Source of the DNA: CAIVAT01 sp964525995
Lineage (GTDB): Bacteria > Bacteroidota > Bacteroidia > Bacteroidales > FEN-979
Length of the DNA: 64,000 nt
NCBI GenBank assembly: GCA_964525995.1
Contig: CAZGIM010000014.1
Coordinates: 1-64,000, forward strand
Direction of reading: 5' to 3'
Shown: positions 45,725 to 53,801 of the stretch, piece after piece
Layout of the letters: each line of letters starts with the position of its first letter
How positions within the stretch are numbered: position 1 is the stretch's first letter
Program-made: the position numbers and the translations under genes
Notes under the pieces: generated by a model
What the model saw: the letters and a program-made list of their open reading frames with translations, nothing else
The model's database searches: none
Told to the model about the DNA's origin: nothing

Positions 45725-46345
45725 ATGGCCTGGTATCAATATTTGACACTCATTTCGCTCCTCTTTTGTTGCATCGGATGTCTGATGCACCTCTTCCGTT
45801 TAATCCGCCTGGGGCTCCCGGCCAATTATGCAAATCACGGAGTCCGCACGGGATCTGCCATCGCTTACTCCTTCACAGGAGCTATGAACCCGGCTAAGAA
45901 AGAATCTGCATTTCTTCACCTTCCGACCTATACGGCCGGTATCCTCTATCATTTGGGATCCTTTGTATCGGTATTGATCCTGATCCTGAACCTCTTAATA
46001 CCCATCACGACAGGATCGGGGTTCTGGCTTCTATCAATCTTTTTATTTGTTTCTGGCATCTGCGGACTGGCTATTCTCATCAAACGGATCGTAAAACCAT
46101 CCCTCCGAAGTCTTTCAAACCCCGATGATTATCTGTCGAACCTACTCGTGACCCTGTTTCAGCTTACAACAGCCCTGTCGCTGATTATTCCGACAGTAAG
46201 GCCGGTATATTTTATCGTTTCGGCAATCCTGTTCTTCTGGTTTCCGGTCGGGAAACTGAGGCATGCCGTTTATTTCTTTGCAGCCCGGTATCACCTGGGA
46301 CTTTTCTTTGGGCGGCGCGGTGTTTGGCCTCCGAAATCGCGATAA
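45725..46345 (+). CDS. DsrM/NarI-like membrane cytochrome b subunit
   Basis: The 206-residue membrane protein has about five hydrophobic segments. Conserved His residues in the helices (IGCLMHLF, TAGILYHLGSF) and GKLRHAVYFFAARYHLGLFFGRRGVWP at its end resemble the heme b-binding, quinone-reactive gamma subunits DsrM and NarI, though it is shorter than DsrM (about 330 residues). It would pass electrons between the quinone pool and the DsrK-like protein encoded nine bases later. Confidence 0.75.
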   Translation: MAWYQYLTLISLLFCCIGCLMHLFRLIRLGLPANYANHGVRTGSAIAYSFTGAMNPAKKESAFLHLPTYTAGILYHLGSFVSVLILILNLLIPITTGSGFWLLSIFLFVSGICGLAILIKRIVKPSLRSLSNPDDYLSNLLVTLFQLTTALSLIIPTVRPVYFIVSAILFFWFPVGKLRHAVYFFAARYHLGLFFGRRGVWPPKSR

Positions 46346-46354
46346 TAAATTACG

Positions 46355-47650
46355 ATGGGAACATTTTCTGATCCGATAAAAAACAAAGGACTTGAGGTCT
46401 TCGAAGACCTTCCCGACAGCAAGCTGATCACCCATCTGAACAGTTGCGTTCATTGCGGACTCTGTGCCGAGACTTGTATCTATTATCTTGCAACCGGCGA
46501 TGAACGGATGATCCCGGCCCGTAAAGTCGACCTGGTCGCCTCCATCTACCGCCGTTACCATACCGTTGCCGGAAAACTTTTTCCGGCCATCGTGAAAGCA
46601 CGTGATTTGGATGAGGACACTGCTGGTGAAATGGTCGATCTGCTCTACGGAGCTTGTACCATGTGCGGACGATGTACTGTTCACTGTTCCATTGGCGTCG
46701 ATATCGGATTTGTAGTCAGGACGGGAAGGATAATGCTTTCGAAAATGGGAATGGTCCCGGCGACACTGCAATCGACGGTTGATGCTGCCCTCGTTTCGGG
46801 CAATAACATGAGCATCCCAAAAGAGGAATTTATAGATACCCTGAAGTGGATGGAGGAAGAGCTTGTCGATGAACTCAATGACCCAAATGCTGTCATCCCG
46901 CTCGATCAACCCGGGAAACGGGTGCTCTACACCCTGAACCCGAGAGAACCCAAGTTCTTCCCGCTCTCCATCGCGGCCATGGCAAAGATATTTTATGCAG
47001 CGGGCGAAAGCTGGACTCTTTCAACCCGGATGTATGATGTGACCAATTATGCCTATTTTTCAGGCAACATCGATGAAGCGACTGTGATTGCCAAACGGTT
47101 GTGGGAAGAAACCCTTGCGCTTCAAGCACAGACCGTGGTTTTAGCCGAGTGCGGGCACGGGAGCGCCGCCTTCAGGTGGGAATCGCCGAATTACCTTCAT
47201 CAGATGCCGCCCTTTGATGTGACGACCTCTGTTGAATACATTGCCCGATATCTGCGAGAGGGTAAGATCAGATTAGATCCTGACAGGATCAAAGAGACTG
47301 TTACCCTGCACGATCCCTGCAATCTGGTCCGGAATGGCGGCGTCATTCATGAACAACGCTTTATCCTCCGGCAATGTGTGCAAAACTTCATCGAAATGAA
47401 TCCATGCGGAACGGATAACTACTGCTGCGGAGGCGGAGGTGGTCAATTGGCTATGAGTGAATACAACGAACGCCGGATGAAGATTGCCGAAATTAAAGCA
47501 GACCAGATACGGAAAACCGGAGCCAAAATCGTAGTTACACCCTGTCACAACTGTGTTGATCAACTAACCCAGATCAATTTCCATTTCAAGTTGGGAATCC
47601 AGGTTAAAACCATCGCAGAGGTGGTAGCCGATGCCTTGATCCTTCCATAA
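46355..47650 (+). CDS. DsrK/HdrD-like iron-sulfur protein
   Basis: The 431-residue cytoplasmic protein has two [4Fe-4S] motifs, CVHCGLCAETC (C31-C41) and CTMCGRCTVHC (C101-C111), and a C-terminal cysteine-rich CCG domain: HDPCNLVRNGG, CCGGGGGQL (C357-C358) and PCHNCVDQL. This is the HdrD/DsrK layout, in which the CCG site binds the non-cubane cluster that reduces or forms disulfides. It should take electrons from the DsrM-like subunit and act on DsrC. No signal peptide is seen. Confidence 0.88.
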   Translation: MGTFSDPIKNKGLEVFEDLPDSKLITHLNSCVHCGLCAETCIYYLATGDERMIPARKVDLVASIYRRYHTVAGKLFPAIVKARDLDEDTAGEMVDLLYGACTMCGRCTVHCSIGVDIGFVVRTGRIMLSKMGMVPATLQSTVDAALVSGNNMSIPKEEFIDTLKWMEEELVDELNDPNAVIPLDQPGKRVLYTLNPREPKFFPLSIAAMAKIFYAAGESWTLSTRMYDVTNYAYFSGNIDEATVIAKRLWEETLALQAQTVVLAECGHGSAAFRWESPNYLHQMPPFDVTTSVEYIARYLREGKIRLDPDRIKETVTLHDPCNLVRNGGVIHEQRFILRQCVQNFIEMNPCGTDNYCCGGGGGQLAMSEYNERRMKIAEIKADQIRKTGAKIVVTPCHNCVDQLTQINFHFKLGIQVKTIAEVVADALILP

Positions 47651-47666
47651 TCGCCGAATAAAACTA

Positions 47667-48842
47667 ATGATCCCATACAACATGAACCACCAGATTTATC
47701 TTGACAATTCCGCCACCTCTTTCCCGAAACCCGACGTGGTGTATGATTTCATGTGTAACTTTTATAAAAACCATGGCGTCAGTCCGGGCCGTTCCGGATT
47801 TGACGCTGCGATTGAAACCGAGGAAGTTGTGCATGAAACACGAAAAATGCTGACCCGCCTCTTTAACGGTGATGATCCGAACCATTTAACATTCAGTTAC
47901 AATGCCAGCGATTCGCTGAACATGGTTCTGCAAGGGTTGATCCATTCAGGTGACCATGTGATCACCACCAAACTGGAGCATAATTCGGTATTGAGACCCT
48001 TGTACCACCTGAGTTTGGACCATACGGTTGAGGTCACCCACGTTTCATTTGACAAACACGGTTACGTCGATCCCGATGATATCAAAAAAGCGATCCGGAA
48101 AAATACGAAGGTTGTGGTGGTAAATCACAGTTCCAATGTAATCGGAACCGTTCAGCCCATTGCAGCCATTGGAAAAATATGCAAGGAAGCGGGCGTTCTT
48201 TTTGTAGTCGACGGAAGCCAGAGCGCCGGCGCTGTACCCATCGACATGAAGGCCATGGGCATCGATGTTCTGGTATTCACCGGGCATAAATGTCTGATGG
48301 GACCTACCGGAATCGGCGGTTCCTATATCATGGACGGGATTCCTGTGAAGGGTACCCGTTTCGGAGGAACCGGCGTACGATCTGCACAAAAAACGCATCT
48401 GGAAGAATTTCCATACCGGATGGAATGCGGAACGCTGAATCTGGTCGGAGTGGCCGGCCTCCATGCAGGTGTCAAATGGATTACCGAAATGGGAATCGGA
48501 AATCTTCACCAACGCGAAATCGAACTGTGGGACAAACTCCGAAAAGGGGTTCAGAAAATCGAAAATGTAATTACCTATTGCGCCGAAAACACCGAAAACC
48601 AAAATCCCGTACTCAGTATCAACATCCGGGGATTTGAATCGGGTGATGTGGGAACCATGCTCGATGTGGACTATAACATAGCCTGCCGCACCGGGCTACA
48701 ATGTGCGCCTTTAGTCCACGAGGTGATCGGAACCGATAAAATTCACGGAACGGTTCGTCTGAGCGTGGGACCTTTCAATACCGAAAAGGAGATCGATGCA
48801 GCCATAGAAGCAATCGGTGAAATCGCTGCAATCAGGAAGTAA
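47667..48842 (+). CDS. Cysteine desulfurase-family aminotransferase
   Basis: The 391-residue PLP enzyme matches the cysteine desulfurase-family (EF2568-like) group: YLDNSATSFPKPDVVYDFM, TKLEHNSVLRPL, VVVNHSSNVIGTVQPI, VDGSQSAGAVPIDM, the PLP lysine in FTGHKCLMGPTG and a candidate catalytic Cys in RTGLQCAPL. It begins 16 bases after the DsrK-like gene and could feed sulfur from cysteine onto DsrC. An ATG five codons downstream (47682) is equally possible as the start. Confidence 0.85.
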   Translation: MIPYNMNHQIYLDNSATSFPKPDVVYDFMCNFYKNHGVSPGRSGFDAAIETEEVVHETRKMLTRLFNGDDPNHLTFSYNASDSLNMVLQGLIHSGDHVITTKLEHNSVLRPLYHLSLDHTVEVTHVSFDKHGYVDPDDIKKAIRKNTKVVVVNHSSNVIGTVQPIAAIGKICKEAGVLFVVDGSQSAGAVPIDMKAMGIDVLVFTGHKCLMGPTGIGGSYIMDGIPVKGTRFGGTGVRSAQKTHLEEFPYRMECGTLNLVGVAGLHAGVKWITEMGIGNLHQREIELWDKLRKGVQKIENVITYCAENTENQNPVLSINIRGFESGDVGTMLDVDYNIACRTGLQCAPLVHEVIGTDKIHGTVRLSVGPFNTEKEIDAAIEAIGEIAAIRK

Positions 48843-48952
48843 AAATGGGATCTCCATATTCCGAAACACGTAGCTTCAAAAAAAAACAGAGTCTGAGCGC
48901 AAGTTTTTCTGATTTAGGTTGTCAAAAGATCATAAACCTTAAACAACAAACT

Positions 48953-49351
48953 ATGAAAAACATTCTGAAAATCATGGTCACCATCAGCCTGGTATGCTTC
49001 ATTGCGGTACTCACGCAGGCACAGACTCAGACACCGACCAAGCAATCAACAACCTCTACGACCAACACCAAATTCGTCGATGCCAATAAAAATGGGATTT
49101 GCGATAATTATGAAATCAGAGGGAAGTCGGGTCAGGGTAAAAACTTTACCGACAAGAATGGCGACGGGGTTTGCGACAACAAAGGAACTACCGTGAACTG
49201 CCCCGGAAAAGGGAAATGCATGGGTTGCGGCAACGGAGCCGGAAAGGGCAATTGCTGTGGCAATGGCCCTCACAACGGATGCAACAAGGGTCACCAGCAC
49301 CGTCATGGCGGCAACTGTCCTAATACAACAACCCCGCCGGTCACCAAGTAG
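48953..49351 (+). CDS. Secreted Cys/Gly/His-rich protein with two calcium-type loops
   Basis: The 132-residue protein has a signal peptide (MKNILKIMVTISLVCFIAVL, cleavage after TQAQ). Next come two loops like thrombospondin type 3/EF-hand sites, DANKNGICDNYE and DKNGDGVCDN. The C-terminal tail is rich in Gly, Cys, His and Asn with seven Cys (NCPGKGKCMGC, NCCGNG, HNGC, GHQHRHGGNC). It probably binds metal outside the inner membrane. A longer frame from 48845 is rejected because the signal peptide begins at 48953. A strong terminator follows and an ECF sigma operon comes next. Confidence 0.8.
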   Translation: MKNILKIMVTISLVCFIAVLTQAQTQTPTKQSTTSTTNTKFVDANKNGICDNYEIRGKSGQGKNFTDKNGDGVCDNKGTTVNCPGKGKCMGCGNGAGKGNCCGNGPHNGCNKGHQHRHGGNCPNTTTPPVTK

Positions 49352-49372
49352 AAACCCTTATCAGAAAGATGC

Positions 49373-49411
49373 AAAAGCAGAGCGGGGCAGTCAGACCCTG
49401 CTCTGCTTTTT
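49373..49411 (+). terminator. Strong intrinsic terminator after the Cys-rich gene
   Basis: AAAAGCAGAGCGGGG (49373-49387) pairs over 15 positions, with one G-T wobble, with CCCTGCTCTGCTTTT (49396-49410) around an eight-base loop, and T49407-49411 forms the tail. Only 29 bases remain before the sigma factor ATG, so the sigma operon depends on read-through or on a promoter overlapping this hairpin. Confidence 0.9.
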
Positions 49412-49440
49412 CTGCCAAAGCCTGCCGTTAACCCGAAAGA

Positions 49441-50025
49441 ATGACCGACGCCGAACTGATTGCCGGGATCCAGGAACGCCAACGTTCAGCTTTTCGCACC
49501 CTCGTTGATACCTACCGGGATCAGGTTATCAAAACTGCCTTCTACTTTTTGGGCGATATGGCCGATGCAGAAGATCTCTCACAGGAAATCTTCATCGAAA
49601 TAATCGGATCGGTGCACAAATTCCGGCAAACTTCCACGCTGAAAACCTGGATATACAGAATTACCGTGAACAAAGCGCTCAACATGGTCAAACAACGAAA
49701 ACGCAGGGGAATTATACTTCGGCTCGAGTCGTTGTTTCACGGAAATCAACCGGCCTATCTGTCACAACCCGAAGAACCTTTCATCCTCAATGATCTGTAC
49801 GAAAAAAAGGAGACCCGTTCACTGATCCAAAAGGCGATCGATAACCTTCCGGTTAACCAACGTATCGCATTTGTCTTACACAAATTTGAGGATCAACCCT
49901 ATAAACAGATCGCCGGAATCATGAATATCAGTCTGTCCTCAGTTGAATCGTTAATCTTTAGGGCAAGACAGAATCTTCAAAAACAATTAGTCAAATCATT
50001 TCCCGAAATCCATTCAGCAATATGA
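49441..50025 (+). CDS. ECF-type RNA polymerase sigma factor
   Basis: The 194-residue protein has sigma region 2 (YFLGDMADAEDLSQEIFIEI, LKTWIYRITVNKALNMVKQ) and region 4 (IDNLPVNQRIAFVLHKFEDQ, then IAGIMNISLSSVESLIFRAR). It overlaps the start of the anti-sigma gene by four bases (ATGA), showing translational coupling. Neighbours point to an envelope or metal stress regulon. Confidence 0.94.
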   Translation: MTDAELIAGIQERQRSAFRTLVDTYRDQVIKTAFYFLGDMADAEDLSQEIFIEIIGSVHKFRQTSTLKTWIYRITVNKALNMVKQRKRRGIILRLESLFHGNQPAYLSQPEEPFILNDLYEKKETRSLIQKAIDNLPVNQRIAFVLHKFEDQPYKQIAGIMNISLSSVESLIFRARQNLQKQLVKSFPEIHSAI

Positions 50026-50471
50026 CTTGTAAGGAATTCAGAAATAACTTAGAGAATCACCGCTTGGGAAAGCTGCCGGATCCCGTGAAGGAGGCTGTGG
50101 ATACCCATATTCTTGGCTGCAAGTCCTGTAAAGCGTATGTAAAGGCGATGGAAAGCCTCGATGTTTTTATTGCGGATGCCAGGAATGCCACACCGGATCC
50201 CTTTGTTTCAACGAGAATTCTTCAAAGGCTGGAAACCGAATACCTTCGTCAGGCAAGTCCCAAAAAAACAGCCTGGCCGCTCCTTCTCAAACCAGTTGCC
50301 ATCACCCTTGCCCTGGCAGCGGGAATGCTGATCGGCACCCTTACCACCCAGCAATCGACTGGAAGTGATAAAGTGATGGCGGTGGATACGGAACGTTTGC
50401 AAGAGTTGAAACAAGATCTGTTCATCTCAGAATTCGCGGATGAAGACAAAATGATACCTTTAATCCCCTGA
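50022..50471 (+). CDS. Zinc-finger anti-sigma factor
   Basis: The 149-residue protein has an N-terminal zf-HC2-type motif (MTCKEFRNNLENH and HILGCKSCKAYV: Cys, His, Cys, Cys ligands) and one membrane helix (PLLLKPVAITLALAAGMLIG). This is the classic layout of a membrane anti-sigma that holds its ECF partner, here encoded directly upstream with overlap. It is followed after four bases by a CnrX/CpxP-like gene, probably its periplasmic sensor. Confidence 0.88.
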   Translation: MTCKEFRNNLENHRLGKLPDPVKEAVDTHILGCKSCKAYVKAMESLDVFIADARNATPDPFVSTRILQRLETEYLRQASPKKTAWPLLLKPVAITLALAAGMLIGTLTTQQSTGSDKVMAVDTERLQELKQDLFISEFADEDKMIPLIP

Positions 50472-50475
50472 AGTT

Positions 50476-50988
50476 ATGAATTTTTTCAGCAAAAACCGCA
50501 TTGTTTTCTGGCTGATGGTCATCCTGGTGGTGATCAACATCGGGGTCCTGGCCAGCTTTCTTTGGTTTACAAATCGACCCCAGGAACCCACCTGCTGTCC
50601 ATCAACCGAGGGCCCCGCAAAACTGCTTCATGAGGAGCTCAGACTTACAGCAGGGCAACAACAACAAGTCGGGCAAATCAATGCAGCCTATAAGTCAACC
50701 GTCTCCTCTCTGGTCGAAGAGATCAGGGAACAAAGAGGGGTGATACTGGAGGAACTCAACCGGGATCGCCCTGATACCATTGTTATCAGGAAAACTGCCG
50801 AAACCCTTGCCCGGCTTCAGTTAAACTTACAACAGGAAAATATCCGGCAATATCTTGCCTTGAAAAAAGTGTGTACTCCTGAACAGGCACAACGCCTGTC
50901 AGCGCTATACCACGACCTGTACGGATGTCCGATGAAAGGAAATCAAAAACAATTCCGGCATCGATACGGACGGGAGAAATGCAATTAA
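50476..50988 (+). CDS. CnrX/CpxP-like periplasmic heavy-metal sensor
   Basis: The 170-residue protein has one N-terminal membrane helix (IVFWLMVILVVINIGVLASF) and a periplasmic all-helical domain with LHEELRLTAGQQQQVGQI and CTPEQAQRLSALYHDL, the LTxxQ-type motif of the CpxP/Spy/CnrX/ZraP metal-sensor family. Extra cysteines just outside the membrane (PTCCPST) and at the C-terminus could bind metal. It completes the sigma/anti-sigma/sensor operon. Confidence 0.85.
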   Translation: MNFFSKNRIVFWLMVILVVINIGVLASFLWFTNRPQEPTCCPSTEGPAKLLHEELRLTAGQQQQVGQINAAYKSTVSSLVEEIREQRGVILEELNRDRPDTIVIRKTAETLARLQLNLQQENIRQYLALKKVCTPEQAQRLSALYHDLYGCPMKGNQKQFRHRYGREKCN

Positions 50989-50999
50989 TTCCTGCGGAA

Positions 51000-51257
51000 T
51001 CAGCTTTTCTTCGCCTTTTTCTCTTTCCCCCGTTTTTTATCCCTTTTTTCCTTCCGTTGTTTGCTTTTCTTACAGGTACAAAGGTCGCCCGTAAGCTCCT
51101 TCAGCAATTCGACCTCCTTTTCGTGCAAGCCGATAATGTGATCTAACTTCTTCTCTAATAAATTGGTATCCGGGAAGAACTGTTTATCACAGGTATTGGT
51201 TTCGATGTCCTTGAGAACCTTGAGCATTTGCTCAAGAAGAATTTCCCGTTCAGCCAT
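51000..51257 (-). CDS. Hypothetical coiled-coil protein with lysine-rich tail
   Basis: The 85-residue protein is predicted to be helical (MAEREILLEQMLKVLKDIET, then LLEKKLDHIIGLHEKEVELLKEL), has one CTC motif near residue 60 and a strongly basic tail of Lys and Arg. No signal or membrane segment. It may bind nucleic acid or the ribosome through the tail. Convergent with the metal-sensor gene; no family is recognised. Confidence 0.55.
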   Translation of the reverse strand: MAEREILLEQMLKVLKDIETNTCDKQFFPDTNLLEKKLDHIIGLHEKEVELLKELTGDLCTCKKSKQRKEKRDKKRGKEKKAKKS

Positions 51258-51327
51258 GGTTCATTTGTTTATGTAAATATACGAAGTTAATTACCGCAAA
51301 CAAGGTCAGGGAATTTTTTTTTATCAT

Positions 51328-51335
51328 TACTTTTG
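51328..51335 (+). promoter_or_regulatory. -7 box (TACTTTTG) for tatC
   Basis: Perfect TAnnTTTG, 111 bases before the tatC ATG, giving a leader of about 100 nt. Confidence 0.45.
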
Positions 51336-51446
51336 TCTTCACGGCTGAAGGCACGTAACGCCTGACAGGCATCGGAACCGGCCTCCGGAGCGGGTATTGA
51401 ATTTTTACTTCACCCGGTGCCGGATGGTACCATTTATAGGAAGATC

Positions 51447-52271
51447 ATGCCCGGAAACAAACCAGCGGAAAACAAGGAGATGACCTTCTGGGATCATCTT
51501 GACGAATTAAGGACCACCTTATGGCATATCATCATTGCCATCCTGGTAACATCGATCGTAGCCTTCACCTTTAAGGAGATCCTGTTTGATCAGATTATCC
51601 TGGCGCCTAAGTCGCCCGACTTCTTTACCTACCGGGTCTTATGCAAAATAGGCGCCTGGTTGTCACTCCCGTCGCTCTGCATCACTCCCCAGACATTCGA
51701 ACTAATCAATATCAATCTTGCCGGACAGTTCACATCGCATATGAACATCTCGCTGATTGCCGGATTGATTCTTGCAATTCCTTATGCCCTCTGGGAATTA
51801 TGGAGATTCATCAAACCTGGGTTGACCGAAAATGAGATCAGGGCGGCTCGGGGCGGAGTTGTGGTGACTACCTTGCTGTTCCTGGCAGGCGTGCTTTTCA
51901 GCTATTTCATTGTAGCTCCGCTGATGATCAATTTTTTAGGCGGGTACCTGGTCAGCGCAACCGTTTCAAACCAGATCGCCCTGACCTCCTATGTCAGCGC
52001 AATCACCATGATGACCTTGTTGATGGGCCTGCTTTTTGAACTCCCTGTTTTGGTCCTGTTTCTTACCCGCATTGGCCTGCTGACGCCTTCATTTCTAAAA
52101 AAATACCGGAAACATACCGCCGTTGCGATATTGATAATTTCGGGGGTGATCACGCCCAGTCCCGATATTTTCAGTCAGTTGATCGTTGCGGTACCGCTTT
52201 ACCTTCTCTTCGAATTCAGTGTAAGCATCTCTTCAAGAATCCACAGGAAAAAAGCCATTCCGGCCGGGTAA
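51447..52271 (+). CDS. tatC: Sec-independent translocase subunit TatC
   Basis: The 274-residue membrane protein binds twin-arginine signal peptides. It has the conserved MTFWDHLDELRTTLWH start, six membrane helices, the ALWELWRFIKPGLTENE loop and LPVLVLFLTRIGLL followed by YRKHTAVAILIISGVITPSPDIFSQ. The ATG at 51447 has AGGAAG six bases upstream; a GTG at 51417 is less likely. TatA is encoded 8 kb upstream. Confidence 0.94.
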   Translation: MPGNKPAENKEMTFWDHLDELRTTLWHIIIAILVTSIVAFTFKEILFDQIILAPKSPDFFTYRVLCKIGAWLSLPSLCITPQTFELININLAGQFTSHMNISLIAGLILAIPYALWELWRFIKPGLTENEIRAARGGVVVTTLLFLAGVLFSYFIVAPLMINFLGGYLVSATVSNQIALTSYVSAITMMTLLMGLLFELPVLVLFLTRIGLLTPSFLKKYRKHTAVAILIISGVITPSPDIFSQLIVAVPLYLLFEFSVSISSRIHRKKAIPAG

Positions 52272-52344
52272 GACACTGCACCAGACGGTTGTAACCTGAG
52301 TCGGTTCGTTCCGTCTAAGTAACAAACATCAAAAATTTGTCTCA

Positions 52345-52854
52345 ATGGAACCAAAACGATTATATCGAAGTAATACCGACCGCAAGGTAGGAGGCGTCGC
52401 CGGAGGGCTTGGTGAGTATTTCAAAATCGATCCCTTGCTCATCAGGTTGCTTTTTGTGATTCTGACACTTGCCGGAGGCGGAGGCGTTCTGATCTACATT
52501 GTTCTTTGGATTGTGACGCCCGAAAATCCCGTTATCCTTTCGCACGCTGCCCCGGTGTCGCGGCCCGAACCTCCGGCCGAAGAACCAGGGGTCGGCGAAC
52601 AGGATCCCGGACAACCCTACAGCGAGCCCGCTGCCGTTGCAGCCAAAGCCCCACAAACCACGGAACGGAAGAAAGGAAGCCTGGTGGGCGGGCTCGTTCT
52701 GATTACCATCGGCGCTCTGTTTCTTGCCGATGAGATTATTCCCGAAATCAACTTTGGTGATCTCTGGCCGCTTATCTTGGTGGCCATTGGAACCGGATTG
52801 CTGATTAATGCATTCGCCGGGAAAAGGAATTCAAAGAATAACCAGGAAATTTAA
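52345..52854 (+). CDS. PspC-domain membrane protein
   Basis: The 169-residue protein starts with the PspC domain (LYRSNTDRKVGGVAGGLGEYF and PLLIRLLFVILTLAGGGGVL), followed by a Pro/Glu-rich linker of about 50 residues and a second hydrophobic domain (GLVLITIGALFLADEIIPEI, then DLWPLILVAIGTGLLINAF) of the DUF5668/LiaI kind. PspC proteins sense or answer envelope stress. The LiaF-like gene follows after 11 bases, forming an operon of two. Confidence 0.88.
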   Translation: MEPKRLYRSNTDRKVGGVAGGLGEYFKIDPLLIRLLFVILTLAGGGGVLIYIVLWIVTPENPVILSHAAPVSRPEPPAEEPGVGEQDPGQPYSEPAAVAAKAPQTTERKKGSLVGGLVLITIGALFLADEIIPEINFGDLWPLILVAIGTGLLINAFAGKRNSKNNQEI

Positions 52855-52865
52855 AATTTTTCGCC

Positions 52866-53801
52866 ATGAAATACCGTCATCTATTCTGGGCATTTCTCCT
52901 GATCGCCATCGGGATTTTATTCTTGCTGAATAATTTCGGAGTCCTGGAATTCGGATTCCGTGCCCTGTTGAGTTTATGGCCGCTAATCTTCATCCTTTGG
53001 GGTATTTCGATACTTCCTATCAAGGATTGGATCAAAACGGTTGCATTGGTCGCCGTTCTCGGACTGACGATCATCTTCTTTAACAAGATTTCAGATCAGT
53101 CGGAGTGTTTCTTTTTCCACGATCACAGCGGGTACTCGCACCGGAATTGGAAAGATGATGAAGAGAGCGCTACTCCTAATTATCATCCTCAATACTTATG
53201 TGTACCCTTCGATTCCCTGATCACAAAAGGTGAAATGCGATTAGATGCCGCAGCGGGGAATTTTTCCCTGCAGGGAATTACCTCCGATTTCCTGACCTTC
53301 AATAAAACTGGCGACATCGGCAACTACATTCTGACTTCGAAAGATGAGAAAGGGGTTAAAAAAATCAACCTCACACTCGAGAAATCGGAAATCAGGCACA
53401 ACATCAACGACAATAAAGTCGAAATCAAGCTGAGCGACCGTCCCTCCTGGAATCTGGATCTGGACATCGGCGCCGCGGAGATTGCAATGGATTTGAGGGA
53501 TTACCGGATCGATACCGTGAATATTAATGCCGGAGCCTCCTCCATTGAGCTGAAGATCGGGGACAAAAACCGGATAACTTCTCTCACATTTAATGCCGGA
53601 GCCTCTTCCATTAAAGTACAAATACCCAAAGAGTCGGGCTGCCAGATTAAATCCGAATCCTTCCTGATCAGCAAGGAATTTGACGGGTTTACTAAAAAGG
53701 GAGAAGGATATTATCAGACTGCCAACTTTGGATCGAGCAGCAATAAAATCTATCTGGTCATTAAAACGGCTGTGTCGAAGATTGAAATCAACCGTTACTG
53801 A
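52866..53801 (+). CDS. LiaF-like envelope-stress protein
   Basis: The 311-residue protein has an N-terminal membrane domain of four hydrophobic segments (the first ending LLIAIGILFLLNNFGVLEF) and a large beta-rich C-terminal domain from about residue 115 (GEMRLDAAAGNFSLQG, INAGASSIELKIGDKN and its near repeat FNAGASSIKVQIP). It resembles LiaF-type, DUF2154/toast-rack proteins that act with PspC and LiaI in envelope stress. It overlaps the convergent hydrolase gene by seven bases. Confidence 0.78.
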   Translation: MKYRHLFWAFLLIAIGILFLLNNFGVLEFGFRALLSLWPLIFILWGISILPIKDWIKTVALVAVLGLTIIFFNKISDQSECFFFHDHSGYSHRNWKDDEESATPNYHPQYLCVPFDSLITKGEMRLDAAAGNFSLQGITSDFLTFNKTGDIGNYILTSKDEKGVKKINLTLEKSEIRHNINDNKVEIKLSDRPSWNLDLDIGAAEIAMDLRDYRIDTVNINAGASSIELKIGDKNRITSLTFNAGASSIKVQIPKESGCQIKSESFLISKEFDGFTKKGEGYYQTANFGSSSNKIYLVIKTAVSKIEINRY

